Shown here: one piece after another, positions 1-11,036 of the stretch
How the letters are laid out: each line of letters opens with the position of its first letter
How positions within the stretch are numbered: the first letter of the stretch is position 1
Source: Chelonoidis abingdonii
Lineage: Eukaryota > Chordata > Testudines > Testudinidae
Length of the DNA: 64,000 nucleotides
NCBI RefSeq assembly: GCF_003597395.2
Contig: NC_133770.1
Location: 5,524,234 to 5,588,233, forward strand
Direction: 5' to 3'
Notes under the pieces: generated by a model
Database searches by the model: none
Told to the model about the DNA's origin: nothing
What the model saw: the letters and a program-made list of their open reading frames with translations, nothing else
Made by a program: the position numbers and the translations under genes

Positions 1-369
1 GTTCCCTAACCGCTGGGTAAACGGGACTGCATCCTCTGAAGAGTGAACCAATCGAAAGGGAATAAGTGAAGGAAATTCAGTTTGTTTATTTCAGGTGCAG
101 ACTAAGACTCACTATTGCTATGCTGCAATGAGACATTTAGAGCTGCTTGTTAAAATACCATTCCGTATTGCTGTAGCATCAGCACTGACCTGGTGCTTGG
201 GGGCACGTCCCAAGGTACCGATTCTCCAGCGGCCTTTTTGGTTTTGCAGCTATGAGCCCCGGAAAGGGGATCTCCGAGGATGTGGGGGGACAATCCCCAT
301 GTTCTCTGACTCTCAGACCTGACCGAGGCTGAGAACAAATGAAGATGTCGACAAGAAATTGAGACCAAC

Positions 370-690
370 TTACCAAACATTCAAAAAGTCACGGGTCAGG
401 CACTCAAAAATCACAAGATTGGCTTAGAATTCACAAAGTTTTTAAAAAATAACAAATGTTGGATTCTCTTCACCTGCTTGTGTGTGTCTGGGGATAGGGT
501 ATCCTGGGGTGACACTTTCAAGTATTTCTCTGCAAGGCTCAGTGCTCGAAACTTACCTTTGGTTTTTTCGTGCAAACTGAGACTGTCACCTCATCACAGG
601 CCTCCAGGAGCTGGCGCTTTAAGAAAAACACCAAATATCGTGGGAGTCGCGATAAAAGCATGAGAGCTGGCGATGCTGCTGAGAACTGCT
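370..690 (-). repeat. Probable interspersed repeat
   Basis: The text (cacaagattggc, a TTTTTAAAAAAT stretch, cctccaggagctgg, gataaaagcatgagagc) has the look of a dispersed turtle repeat read in antisense. No gene is visible. The ends are not defined and no target duplication was found. The surrounding first 1.5 kb holds nothing else I can name. Confidence 0.35.
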
Positions 691-2124
691 GCTTTCATCT
701 CAGAAATGGAACTGAGCCGTGTTTTCCTGCCAGAAATGGGAGAGGCCTTTCAGGGCTCAGGCAGGGGTTTGGGCCGAGCCGGGCACTTGGGGAGCTGCAG
801 TGACTGGCAGCATGGAGAAGCCAGTGGAGGTGGAGGGATTGGAGGTTAGGGGCTGGCTGAGCAGTGGGGAGCCTGAGGTTTATTTGGGACAGGGGTAGAG
901 TCTGGGGGTGCTGCCTTGAGGTGCTGTTTTGGGTGGATCAGACAAAGCCTGGGGCAGCCTCCCCATTGACTCCCACTTCCCATTGCTCTCATCTGCCCCT
1001 TTCCCTCAGAGCCCTTCTGCCCCAGCCCACTTACCTGCCCCCTTCAATTCCCATTCGCTGCCCTGCCCACCCCTTTCACCCCCATTCCCTCAGCCTGCCC
1101 ATCCCACCCTCCACATTGCTGCATCTCCCCCGCTCTGCACCCCCTACAGCCAGTCACTGTCGGGCTGCTCTCTCCGTCTAGCCCAGGCTGCCTGGGCCAC
1201 AGCTGGGGCCATTGAGAGCACAGGAGAGGCCGTCGCCAGCCTCAGGGCTGGACCCAGCCGCCCCATCGGCCAGGAGGAGGACACATGGGGGTGGGGTGTC
1301 CCTGGCACTGAGTGTCCTGGATTCAGAGGTTTCTGTTGCTTTGCAGATAGCAGCACGGGATGGGGCAGGGGGGGAGCAGGGAGAAGGGACTGGGTGGATG
1401 CAGATGCTGCGCTCTGCTCTGGGGAGGAGGCAGCAAGAGGGGACACAGACCCCTTGGAAGAAGCGTTGTCCAAAGGGCCCTGAGCTGGAGCAGCTCCCAC
1501 CTCTCCTCCATCTCCGAGAGGAGCCCTTGGCACAGCCCCTGGGGCTGGGTGGCACCTCGCCCCTGCCCAGCAGGCTGAGAGCCTCACATGGCACCTCCAC
1601 TGTGCACCTCCCCAGCCCAGGCCATCTCCTCCCACTCACTGCCTCCCCTCCCCCCGGCCCAGGGGCTGAGGAAGGACAGGCGGGGTGGGGAGGCTGGGTC
1701 ACGCCGGCTCACACCTGGGAGGAGGGGGGTTCTCGCCCCGGGTGGGTGGGCTGGGCAGGTCACAGGCTGTGCCCACCCACCACAGGCTATGCCAACCCCT
1801 GGAGTCTTCATCCAGCCCCATGTCCCTGTGGGCACAGCCCCTTCCCGGCAGTGCACCACCTCGTGGCCTGGCTGGGAGGCTGGGAACCAGCCATTCCCGA
1901 CAGTGTGGGGACACAGGGTGGGTCCCAGCAATCAGAGTGGAGGCCGGGGCAGGGCCTAGTGCTGCCCATGGGCAGGTGAGAGGAGACTTATTCCCCACTG
2001 GAGAGGGGCAGGGATGGGGTTACTGCAGCAGCTGGGAGCTCTGGGCTGCCGCTGGGACCCTGCCCTGCGCCCCTTGGAGCCGGGGCTGTTGGGAATGAGG
2101 GAGCCAGGCTCAGAGGTTCCTGCT

Positions 2125-2130
2125 TTTATT
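2125..2130 (-). promoter_or_regulatory. Poly(A) signal, unit 1
   Basis: AATAAA on the minus strand, about 420 bases past the unit 1 terminal exon. The same signal in the same context (followed by a GCAGGAACCTCTGAG-like stretch) occurs in units 3, 4 and 5. Confidence 0.7.
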
Positions 2131-3050
2131 GCTGCGAGTGAATAAATGCAAAACACACAGGAAGCTGAAGGCTCAGCAAAGCGGGTTCATCACCCAGCAT
2201 GGAGGGAATGAGCCTCTCATGACCGACCTGGCCCAGTCGTGGCCTCTGTCCGCAGTGCTTGGGAGGGGCTGGGGGCTCCCGTACCCGACAGCCAGCAGCA
2301 AGCTCATGCTTTTTAGGGCCGGATTCACACTGGTGTAAATCAGGAGTGACTCCAGTGAGGTCACAGGAGATACATGGATGTAAAACCAATGAGGGGAGAA
2401 TCAGCAGACGTTCTCTTTGTAGCATGTGATGCCTGGAAAGGGGCATTTGGAGCCGAGCGGCTGGCACACACAGCTCTGGTGATCCAAGGCAGGGGCGTGC
2501 AGGCCTGAAATGCTGCCAGCTCGAGGGGCTGGTTCCAGCAGCAACAAGCTTAGTGCTCATTACTAAGGTCGCTAAGTAGTATCAGGCAGCCAGGTCTCGA
2601 TGGATGACACCCGCTGAATATGGTCCGGTTTCTCGGTCCTCTCGCTTCCTGCAACAAATGAATTGGAGAGAGCAAGAATTTAGAGAGAAGAGTGAATAAG
2701 TGGGGATGGGGCAAGGAAGTGGTTAAAAGCACCAGCCCAGACTGGTTTCCAAAGTGCCCTCCTCCTCTCCCCTCCTTTCCAGAGGCTGGGCCGAGGTCTG
2801 GACTCTGTGGTCTCTGCTGATCTAAATGAGCACAGCTCCAGTGGCTTCCAGACAGCTGACGCAATCCTCCTCTTCCAGCGGTGGCTGCCTAGCCGCGGAT
2901 GGAGAGTTAAAGTCCTTACGGGAGCCTTTTGAGCTGGTATAGTCTCCCGAGAGAAGTGGGAGAACGTGAGCAAATTAAAAACCAGCGAGGACAAAGCAAT
3001 GGAAACTAAGGAACAGCCACTGGGGCGATGAAACATAACTGGGCTATTGT

Positions 3051-3066
3051 GGGGGGGGGGGGGGGG
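3051..3066 (+). repeat. Homopolymer G run
   Basis: Sixteen consecutive G on the plus strand, inside the unit 1 intron. Its length may be unreliable in any assembly. Confidence 0.9.
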
Positions 3067-4107
3067 TCTGTATTGCCTCAGGCTCTGTGCTGTACCTTGC
3101 TGAGCAGTACAGGCTCCCTCACCTCTGCCCTCTGGAGATCCCCATGGCAGAAGCCTTCCAGCCACAGCTGAGAGGGAGAGGAGTAGGATTTTATAAACAT
3201 GGTTTCTCCGATACTGATTCAAGTGAGATTCAGCTGTACAGAAGCAGCGCCTAGAAGGGATGGGTTGAGGGGAAGGTCCATTGTGTTCCTACCAGGGACC
3301 TGCAGATCCCAACGTATTTCTCCTTTGCCCACAGGTCCTACCTAAAAGGTCCATGTCCCAGCAATCCCCCATCCAGCCAAGGAGGGCTGGGTAGGAATCC
3401 GAGTTGGTACCCAGCGACCTCCATCTTTGGTCAGCCAGCAGAATTGCTCTGGAGTGGCTGGAGGCCCCTTGGTCTCCTAGAACCGGGCACTGCTGCCTCC
3501 ACTCCAATCCCAGACATTGCTGGGCTGGGGCAGAAGGGGCTGAGAGGTGCAAGCCAGTCTCCTGTGTCACAGCCCATAGTACAGACACGGCGTCCATGGG
3601 GAGAGGGGAGCTCCCAGCCAGAGCGAGGGCCAGGGTGTGGGGAGCTAACAGGCCTGGGCCACATGGCCGGGACTCACGACCTGAAGGGAATAACCTCCAT
3701 AGGGTCTGACAGCTGATCACTGGGCCATGCTGTCTTGAGGAGTGGCCTGCTGGGCAGAGCTTCTACCCACGGAGGTTTTGGGGTTTGGGCAGCAGCGAGG
3801 CTGGCGCTGACACCTCCTAACGGGACAATCGGCATCGCCAGGCTCTGCATTCACAGGCAGGAGAGGCCCCAGAGTCACGCTGCCGCAGGAGGGCAGTGAG
3901 CAGCCTCTGCTCAGACGGAGTGTCCTGCTGGCCTGGATCCTGTATCGGAGCCTGTCCCGCCCTGTGGGGGATCCCCAGGGACAGCAGAGACAAGGGAAGA
4001 GCCACCTCTGCAGGGAAGTGCTCGGGGCCTCATGCGCAGGACTTGCCAGTTGATACTATGAGCCTCTGACCACCTGGGCTGCTGCTCTATTGCGCCCTAC
4101 AACCATG

Positions 4108-4470
4108 CAGTAGCGTAGCTGGTGGGATTCAGCGGAAGCAGCTGCTTCCGCTCAGACCGGCCGATGCGGAAGCGGCGCCTGCCAGCCGCACAGCCGGAGG
4201 AGCCACGGGACGGCAGCAGCAGCCTGGCGCGGAAGCGGCATCTGCCAGCCGTGCTGCCCGCCGCATGGCCAGAGTAGCCGTGGGGCAGTGGGCTGGCTCG
4301 GAAGCGCAGGAGGGAAGGTGAGCGGGTGGGGGGGGGAGTGTGTGTGTCTGGTCTGGGGGCATGACCAGAGGGGAGAGCCAAGGGGGCATGGCCAGAGGAG
4401 GAGCCAAGGGGGGGGGCGCCTTTTTTATGTTTTGTGCTCCCCCTAAGCCGAAAACCTGGCTACGCCACTG
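4108..4470. mobile_element. hAT-type element in pseudo-exon
   Basis: A 363-bp non-autonomous DNA element. The ends are imperfect inverted repeats (CAGTAGCGTAGC at the left, GCTACGCCACTG at the right). It is flanked by an exact 8-bp duplication, caaccatg (4100-4107 and 4471-4478), the size made by hAT transposases. It sits inside exon 1 of the unit 1 pseudogene: exon sequence homologous to the other units continues on both sides. Confidence 0.9.
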
Positions 4471-4698
4471 CAACCATGACAAGGTCTTCCACACCCAGCG
4501 GCTGCTCCAGTGTGGGACCAGCCAGGGCAGCCCCGGCCAGCGCCAGAACCACCTACAGCACCAGCCACCGACACCTCGTTGTCCTCTCAGGCTGCGTCTC
4601 CTTGCGGGACTCAGCATCTACCAGCAAACTCACCTGCTTCTGGGAGTCAGCCACTTATGGGGCTAGGAGCTATGTAAGGGGCTGGTGAGAGTGAGAGG

Positions 4699-4704
4699 TT
4701 TATA
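4699..4704 (-). promoter_or_regulatory. TATA box of unit 1 pseudogene
   Basis: TATAAA on the minus strand, about 120 bases upstream of the lost start codon. Units 2, 3 and 4 have TTAAAA at the homologous place, so unit 1 has the more canonical box although its coding region is dead. Confidence 0.6.
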
Positions 4705-4831
4705 ACCAGCCTTTCCCTCTCCCACCCAGAGAGGTACCTTGGGGGTTTAGGAGCCTCCTCCTTCCCCCAGGGAAATAGGGAAGGGCCTCGTGTGCAATAC
4801 ACTGAAACTGCCACTTAACGGATCTCCAGCA

Positions 4832-4854
4832 GGTTTCCTCACCGCATGGAAACC
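4832..4854. promoter_or_regulatory. Conserved inverted repeat, unit 1
   Basis: GGTTTCC and GGAAACC arms separated by nine bases, about 250 bases upstream of exon 1. The same element is present in units 3 and 4 and in shortened form in unit 2, always in the same place. It may be a regulatory site; the binding factor is unknown. Confidence 0.4.
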
Positions 4855-5501
4855 TAGAGCAAGAACTAATTTGCAACGTTGCCCATAGACTCTGGGCCTG
4901 GGCAGACACCTCCTCTGGGGAGTTTGGGGGATGGGAAGCCAAAATTCCTGGGCACATTGGAAAATATTGGCCTAAAGAGACGACTCAGAGACTTTATTCA
5001 AATGACCCTTTAATGTCTGTTCTGTCCCACTGTCTCCTTGGAGGCTTGATCTAGCCCCATTTCCCTGTGAGCACGGCCCCTTCCCGGCACTGAACCTCTC
5101 CATGGCCTGGCTGGGACCCTGGGGGCCAGCTGGTCACCAGGTGGGTGGATATCGGCTGGGTCCCACCTGTCTGAGAGGCAAGACTAGGGGACAGAGGTTA
5201 CTGCTTGACTAAAGGCAGCCAGGAAAAGTCCTGCTATAGGGCCACACTCCAGCTGCCCCCCAGGGGAGAGGGTGGAGAAGGCTGGGTATAGGGGCCAGAT
5301 CTACCGCATACAGAAGGTTCAGTTGTTCAGAGCAGGGATCAGTGAGAATCTCCCTGGGGCAGGGTCATCTCTGGGGAGGCCATGGATCCCCTGGGTGGGG
5401 AGATGTAATTCCCTCAGTGGGGACGGGGGGAGGGAGGGTCCCTGGCTCCACACAGAACATCCTGCCAGAGCGACCCTGTATCCGATCCCATCCCACCCCC
5501 C

Positions 5502-6507
5502 TGTAGGGTGACCAGATCACCCAAGTCAAATATCGGGACGTGGGGGCAGGGCAGGGGCAGAGGTGAAAAAAATGGCTGCAGAGCAAAAAAAAAAATCTCC
5601 CACCCCCCAGAGGCCTGGAGACTGAGGGGGCAGCCTGCAGGGCCAACTGGCGGCTGTTCTCCCCACGTGGGCAGTGGGACTCGGGCGCAGCCACTGCTGC
5701 AGCTCCCACTGCTGTGGGGGGAGGAAGCGACCGCTGGCCAAGCTCGGTGGCTGCGGCTTTTGCGCCCACAAAACCCCCAAGCCTGGCCTGCTGCAGGGAC
5801 CCAGCAGCGTGCACGCTGCTCCCAGCCCCTGGCCAGTCGTGTCTGGGCTGGCTGCCCAGCTGGTGCAATCCCGCGGGCGGTCCCAGAGTGGGGGCAGCAG
5901 GCCCCAGCCCCCCCATCCCGCTTGGGTCCCACAGGGGAACGAACAGGGCTGGGCTGCCGATGCCTCCACCGCGGGATTGCAGCCGCTGGGCAGCCAGCCC
6001 AGACGCGACTGGCCAGGGGCAGGGAGCAGCATGCGTGCTGCTGGGTCCCCGCAGCAGGCGCAGGCTTGTGGGGTTCGGGCCCGGGCGCCAAAGCCACAGC
6101 CGCTGAGCTTGGCCAGTGGCCGCTTCCTCCCCCCTGCTCCTGAGTCCCACTGCCCAGGTGGGGAGAACAGCCACCGCCTGGCCCCGCAGACCTCCCTCTA
6201 CCATCCCTCCAGGTACCGCACCCGAGTCCTGCCTGCTCGGGGCCAGGCCGGGCTCACACTCACCCCAGCCCCGAGCTCTCCTGCCTCTCCTGGGCATGGC
6301 GTGCTTGGCAAGAAACGAAGATTTGGGGAGGGATCCAATGGGGGAAGGAGGGAAAGGAGTTGGGGTGGGGGAGGGCGCGAGCCCTTCCATGCTCCGGAGC
6401 CTTTGCTTGTTTGTCCAGTGTCCCGACCCAACATTGGTCAGGACGCGGGACAAACAAGAAAATATCAGGACAATCCCGATAAAATCAGGACGTCTGGTCA
6501 CCCTACA
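5502..6507. mobile_element. 1-kb TIR element in unit 2
   Basis: A non-autonomous DNA element with ends TGTAGGGTGACCAGA and TCTGGTCACCCTACA as inverted repeats, about 1.0 kb long. It is GC-rich and contains a further large internal inverted repeat (about 5780-5870 against 5985-6060), which explains the long but meaningless open frames here on both strands. The sister units 3 and 4 show the uninterrupted intron sequence at this point. Short relatives lie at 39555-39676 and 52778-52903. Confidence 0.8.
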
Positions 6508-6580
6508 CCCCGGGGACCCCAGGAAGGGGCACATGGCAAAGAGCATCCCTGCAGGGATGTGCTCAGGGCCTCGGACTCAC

Positions 6581-6736
6581 CAGTGGCTGCCGTTGGGCTC
6601 CGTCCACCTGGGCTGACGCCTCATCACGCGCTGCCACCGCGCCGGGACCCTCCACCCCCAGCGGCCGCTGCAGGATGGGCCCAGCCAGGGCAGCCCCGGC
6701 CAGCGCCAGAACCAGCAGCAGCCACAGACGCCTCAT
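6581..6736 (-). CDS. Unit 2 exon 1, orphan signal-peptide exon
   Basis: Exon 1 of the peptide family, intact for 52 codons: signal peptide MRRLWLLLVLALAGAALA, then an acidic propiece, ending in phase 0 at a good GTGAGT donor (6580-6575). An in-frame ATG lies six codons upstream (6754-6752), so a slightly longer product is possible. I chose the inner ATG because only it is shared by units 2 to 5. The unit has no terminal exon and no AATAAA of its own: its 3' half is missing between about 5170 and 5270. A transcript could only finish by splicing about 3.9 kb on to the unit 1 terminal exon (2648-2550), which is in the right phase. It may be a partial gene or a chimeric one. Confidence 0.6.
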
Positions 6737-6858
6737 CGTCCCCTTGGGCTGCATCTCCTTGTGGGACTGTCGGGTTGTGCCACAGATTCCCTTGGGAGAG
6801 AGGCCTCGGCCTTGTGTGGGGCTGGGGGTTGTGCGAGCGACTGGCAAGTGTGAGGGTT

Positions 6859-6864
6859 TTTTAA
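6859..6864 (-). promoter_or_regulatory. TATA-like site, unit 2
   Basis: TTAAAA on the minus strand about 125 bases before the start codon, in the same context (GGTTAAAA...) as unit 4. Confidence 0.5.
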
Positions 6865-6988
6865 CCAGCTTTTTCCCTCTCGCAGGGGGGTGTACCTTGG
6901 GGGTTAAGGAACCTCCTTCTCCTTCCCAGGGAACAAGAAAGTGCCTCTTGTGCAATACACTGAAACTGCCATTAACGGATCTCCAGCA

Positions 6989-7008
6989 GGTTCCTCACCG
7001 ATGGAACC
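6989..7008. promoter_or_regulatory. Shortened inverted repeat, unit 2
   Basis: Same element as at 4832-4854 with one base lost from each arm (GGTTCC and GGAACC) and one from the spacer. Confidence 0.35.
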
Positions 7009-8843
7009 TGGAGCAAGAACTAATTTGCAACGTCGCCCTTAAACCTGGGCCCGGCTAGACCCTCCCTGGGGTGTTTGGGGATGGGCGTGAGGGGCAGGAT
7101 GGGTTAGGACAGACTGTTCTGTCCCGTTACTCGTACGTGATACTTTGTCTCTCACACTGAGCCATCAGCCCTGACAGTCACTACACGCCACCTCCAGGGC
7201 GTCTGATCAGCCCAGTGTTAAAGGAGTCAAAGCCATGGTGCCCCCGGGGCTGGAACGAGGCATCCCGGATGATATGAGAAAAAGAGGGACAGGATGGGAC
7301 TAGTAAGGTGTGTGAGTGTGTTTTACCCCCCATGGTGTGCAGGCCTGCTCTGAACAGGGTTAGACACCAGAGTGCTCAAAATACTGGCTCTATCCTGCAC
7401 CCCTGTCTGCACTCCCTCTATTCTCACCTCCAGGCGGAGCCGAACCTGGCATAGAGAAAGGGGGAAATTCAAACAAAAATCTCAGTGTCGACCCCCGTCT
7501 GGCCTATCTGAGGGAAGGTCAGTCCCTGTGAGCCCTGGGGATCCCCACACCCCCGTGTGTAGCACGTCCAGCCTTGGTAGAGGCCAGGGAAATGCCAGTA
7601 AAGGTTTAATTACGTGAACTCTTTTGCTGTGTTCAGTGCGACTCTGCTTCCACTACTGCCTGGTGCCAGGGAGCAGTTCAGGGCTTTGCTGAAGTGTATT
7701 GAGATTCATGTGCCACTGGGAATGGTTCTGTGTGATAAAGCCAGAGGCCAAGATTTTCCAAACTGACTGGTGAATTTGGTGGGGCAGCCAATCCACTTGT
7801 GGGGGCTGAGATGCGTCTGAATATCATGTACCTTGATGGTGTCTGGAGTTGGGCACCCAAACTGCTGAGTCACTTTTGTAAATCGTGGCTCTCCAGAAGT
7901 GGGGTTAAAGTTCAGAGCTAGTGGATCTGCCGTGTTGGCCCACAGCCATGGAGAAATTAAGGGCAAATATTTCCCAAGTGGCTGTGGAGTTTGGCTGTTT
8001 CAGTTTCTGGGTTTCCCAATTACAACACCTTGAGCCTGATTGTCTGAGTCTCGTGATCAGTTCCCTTCTCCCACTCAGCCCTTCGGGAACCCAGACCCTG
8101 CATGTGTCAGGAGGGGACCCTATAAAGTAAGACAGCCAAAATTCCTGGGCATGTTGGAAAATGTTGGCCTAATCGCAGGACTCAGAGACTTTAAACAAAG
8201 GCCGATAAAGCCCCATTAATGTCTGTTCCACCCCCTTTGTGATTGGGCGCTGGGGAGGGTGGGAGAGATAAAACCAGGATGCCTCATGTTATTAAACAGC
8301 AGCCCCTCCCACTGGGCAAGAAGTGACATCAGTTGGCTCCAAACAGGGTCAGGTCAGTGGCCCATCCATGCTGGTGGCCGACCTGCCATGGTGCCGGCCA
8401 GGCCCTGCTACTTCAGAGGAAGGAAACTTGGTACCCTGGAGCAGTCAGGGCTGTACATGGGGGAATCCCCTGCTGAGAAATGCCCCTCACCAAACCCACG
8501 CTTCCCACTGGCTGAGCTGGGCAGGGTCCCTCCGAGCGCAAAGGGAGTGCAGCAGGCCTGGGTCTCGCTGGGAAAGTGAGAAGGGACACCTGTCTCCTTC
8601 CCTGGTGGCAGCCCTAGGGTCCTCCGCTTACCCACCCACTGGGCAACCTGCCCCCAGCATGCCCTGCCGAGCTCTCAGAGGCCACTGCCAGCCCCCTGGC
8701 AGATCCTCCCTGCCCCACTTTTAAAAGTGATGGGACCATGGCCCCCTGCCCCCTTCTTCCCCCGATTCTGGTGCCCCTGCGATGGGCACTGGGAGAGGAG
8801 TCGTCTCTCCACCTCCAGGGAGCCAGGCTCAGAGGTTTCTGGT

Positions 8844-8849
8844 TTTATT
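8844..8849 (-). promoter_or_regulatory. Poly(A) signal, unit 3
   Basis: AATAAA on the minus strand, 114 bases past the stop codon of the unit 3 gene. Confidence 0.75.
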
Positions 8850-8962
8850 GGTGTGAGTGAATAACTGCAAAACACACAGGAAGGTTCAGGCTCAGAAAAC
8901 GGGTTCATCACCCGGCATGGAGGGTCTGAGCCTCTCATGACTTCCCTAGCTGAGACATCAGT

Positions 8963-9982
8963 TCAGCCTTTCCAGCTTCCCCTTCTGACGATTCCACGTA
9001 TGAGTGAGTACATGCCGGGTCTCCAAACGCGGATCTGCGGCCGCACGGCCCGTCTCACTCTCACGCCCTGAAACACACATGGACGAGACACAGCACTAGG
9101 GGCCGGAGGAGCTGGAGGCACCGGCCCACTCTATGGTTGCCCCCTCCAAGCCAGCACTACAGACCCTGGGTGTGGGTCCCAGCCCGCCCAGGCTGTGAGC
9201 CAGCGAGTCTGGGAGAACCACAGGGCCTGTCAGTGTCCGGCAGCCTCAGCCCAGAATCCCCTTTGCATGGGTCCCAGCTGAGCCCCACGTCCTCCCCACA
9301 AGACTTTTCAGCCGGCAGGGGGTTGAGCCCACTGATGTGCTGTGCCCAGACTCTGTCTGTATTGCAGTGGGGGGTTCAAAGGGGGCTTTGCCCTGCCTGG
9401 CTCAGCCATGGGCCCTGCTCGGCCCCTGTTCCCCGGAGACGTGACAGGGGCTGGGCACTGGGCGTTGTCTGGCATCCCAACATGTAGGAACCTGGGGGCA
9501 AATCAGGAACCTCTCAGCTACAGCTGCCCCCATCCCCGCAGGGGAGAGGGTCGGGGGGAGGCTGGGTTCAGGGGCCGGGTTTGGCCCATACAGAAGGTTC
9601 AGTTAGTCATGGCAGGGGTCAGTGAGAATCTCCCTGGGGCAGGGTCATTTCTGGGGAGGCCGTAGATCCCCTAGGTGGGGAGATGTAATTCCCACAGCAG
9701 AGTTGGGGCTAGGGAGGGTCCCTGCCAGAGCGACCCTGTATCCAATCCCATCCCACTCCCCAGGAAGGGCACGAGGCAAAGAACCTCCCTGCAGGGACGT
9801 ACTCAGGGTCCTGGACTCACCAGTGGCTGCTGTTGGGCTCCGTCCACCTGGGCTGACTCCCCATCACGCGCTGCCACCGCACCAGGACCCTCCACCCCCA
9901 GGGGTTGCTGCAGGATGGGCCCAGCCAGGGCAGCCCCGGCCAGCGCCAGAACCAGCAGCAGCACCAGCCACAGATGCCTCAT
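8963..9982 (-). CDS. Unit 3 secreted furin-type cationic peptide precursor
   Basis: Two exons: 9982-9821 and 9067-8963, joined in phase 0 (CTG|GTGAGT donor, TTTCAG|GGC acceptor), 88 codons. Residues 1-20 are a signal peptide (M-R-H-L-W-L-V, a leucine-rich core, ALAGAALA). Residues 21-54 are an acidic, Gln- and Gly-rich propiece. Exon 2 begins G-V-R-V-R-R, a furin-type R-x-R-R site, and releases 28 residues (AVRPQIRVWRPG...GSWKG) with six Arg, one Lys, no acidic residue and no Cys. The C-terminal Gly could be an amidation donor. Secretion and cleavage are inferred from these motifs. The family is unknown to me. The small cationic product and the cathelicidin neighbours suggest host defence, but that is inference. 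This is the best preserved copy. An extra small exon in the intron cannot be excluded. Confidence 0.65.
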
Positions 9983-10104
9983 CGTCCCCTTGGGCTGAGT
10001 CTCCTCCTGGGACTCTCGGGCTGGGGCACAGATTCCCCTGGGAGAGGGGCCTCGGCCTCGTGTGGGGCTGGGGTTTGTGTGAGCGACTGGCATGTGCGAG
10101 AAGC

Positions 10105-10110
10105 TTTTAA
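10105..10110 (-). promoter_or_regulatory. TATA-like site, unit 3
   Basis: TTAAAA (in AGTTAAAAGC) on the minus strand, about 123 bases before the ATG of the unit 3 gene; aligned with the sites in units 2 and 4. Confidence 0.5.
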
Positions 10111-10244
10111 CTAGCCTTCCCCTCTCCCACACGGGGAGGTACCTTGGGGGTTAAGGAACCTCCTTTCTCCCCCTTCCCCCCAGGGAAACAGAAAAGTGCC
10201 TCCTGTGCAATACACTGAAACTGCCACTTAACGGATCTCCAGCA

Positions 10245-10267
10245 GGTTTCCTCACCGCATGGAAACC
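10245..10267. promoter_or_regulatory. Conserved inverted repeat, unit 3
   Basis: GGTTTCC, nine-base spacer, GGAAACC: identical to the copies at 4832 and 20961 and about 260 bases upstream of the ATG. The block around it (GTGCAATACACTGAAACTGC onward) is one of the best conserved non-coding parts of the unit. Confidence 0.45.
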
Positions 10268-10449
10268 TGGAGCAAGAACTAATTTGTAACGTTGCCCATA
10301 GACCCTGGGCCCGGGCAGACCCCTCCGCTGGGGTGTTTGGGGGTGGGCAGGAGAGGCAGGATGGATTATGGCAGACTGTTCTGTCCCGTTACTCGTACAT
10401 GATCCTTTGTCTCTCACACTGAGTCATCAGCCTCCACAGTCACTACACG

Positions 10450-11036
10450 GGAGGCCTGCACAATAGACGGTCCATGGGCCGCATGTGGCCCGCGGAGACT
10501 CACTGTGTGGCCCATGGGGGGATTCTAAATCCCACACACATGGCGCTCTGCGGGCAGCTCGGCGCCAGAGACCTTTGCATCTGGCATGTCTGAGATTTAA
10601 GTGTCTCGGGTCGCATGCGGCAGCCCAGAGCCCTTTGAATCCTGGCCGCAGCTCCATTGGCGGGCTGGGCTGGGATTTAAAGGGCTCCGGCTCCCTCAGC
10701 GCGGACTCTGGCCGTTACTCCCTGCCCAGCCTCGCAAAGCTCCAGGTTACCCAGCTCCTGGGCCTTTATTTGCCCTAGACTCAGCCACCTCTTCAGCTGG
10801 GCCCTGGTTGATAAAATCAAGTATCACCTCCCACCCCCAACCTTCCGTTGGCCACAACTGTTTGGTGGGGCAGCACGGGGAAGGAGGATTTGTTTCCACG
10901 GCTGTCGCACACTGAGTGGGTGTTTCACGGCGGAGTGCTGGGGGGGCGTGTTTCGCGGGGTTGGAGTTTCGGGCCCTCAGCTGTTTTTTTTGAGTAAATG
11001 TGCTCGCCGCTTTATTGAGTTGTGCAGACTGCACAC
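10450..11036. repeat. Unit 3-specific inserted block
   Basis: Compared with units 2 and 4, unit 3 has about 590 extra bases between cagtcactacac and the block ending taaaggagtcaaa. The insert includes tggcccgcggagactc-type text usual in dispersed turtle repeats. No target duplication was identified and no gene is visible. Confidence 0.45.

Larger units (their letters stand above)
2550..4579 (-). pseudogene. Unit 1 furin-type peptide gene, pseudogene
   Basis: This is a broken copy of the two-exon peptide gene. The exon 1 remnant spans 4579 to 4047. The start codon is ACG (4579-4577) instead of ATG. A TAG stop interrupts the signal peptide at 4555-4553. A hAT element (4108-4470) is inserted in the propiece region, and the donor GT has become GC (4046-4045). 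The terminal exon (2648-2550, after a TTGTTGCAG acceptor) still reads open for 32 codons but has lost R-V-R-R; the matching part reads ARGPRNR, and the segment RPGCLILL aligns with RPGRLSVV of unit 5. A TATAAA box (4704-4699) and AATAAA (2125-2130) survive. The terminal exon could still be used by the intact exon 1 of unit 2 upstream. Confidence 0.8.

Noticed and set aside
1144..1979. Long overlapping frames of 160-255 codons near the window start
   Set aside because: GC-rich sequence open on both strands, no splice logic, low-complexity translations.
5365..6546. A 393-codon minus-strand frame and overlapping long plus-strand frames
   Set aside because: They lie over a GC-rich TIR element with an internal inverted repeat; open frames occur on both strands and no domain is seen.
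8963..9067. A second open frame through the last exons of the peptide genes (beginning R-E-S-E-T-G-R)
   Set aside because: It is open in units 3, 4 and 5, but it would need a phase-2 entry while exon 1 ends in phase 0. It loses the furin site and its ends differ greatly in length among units.
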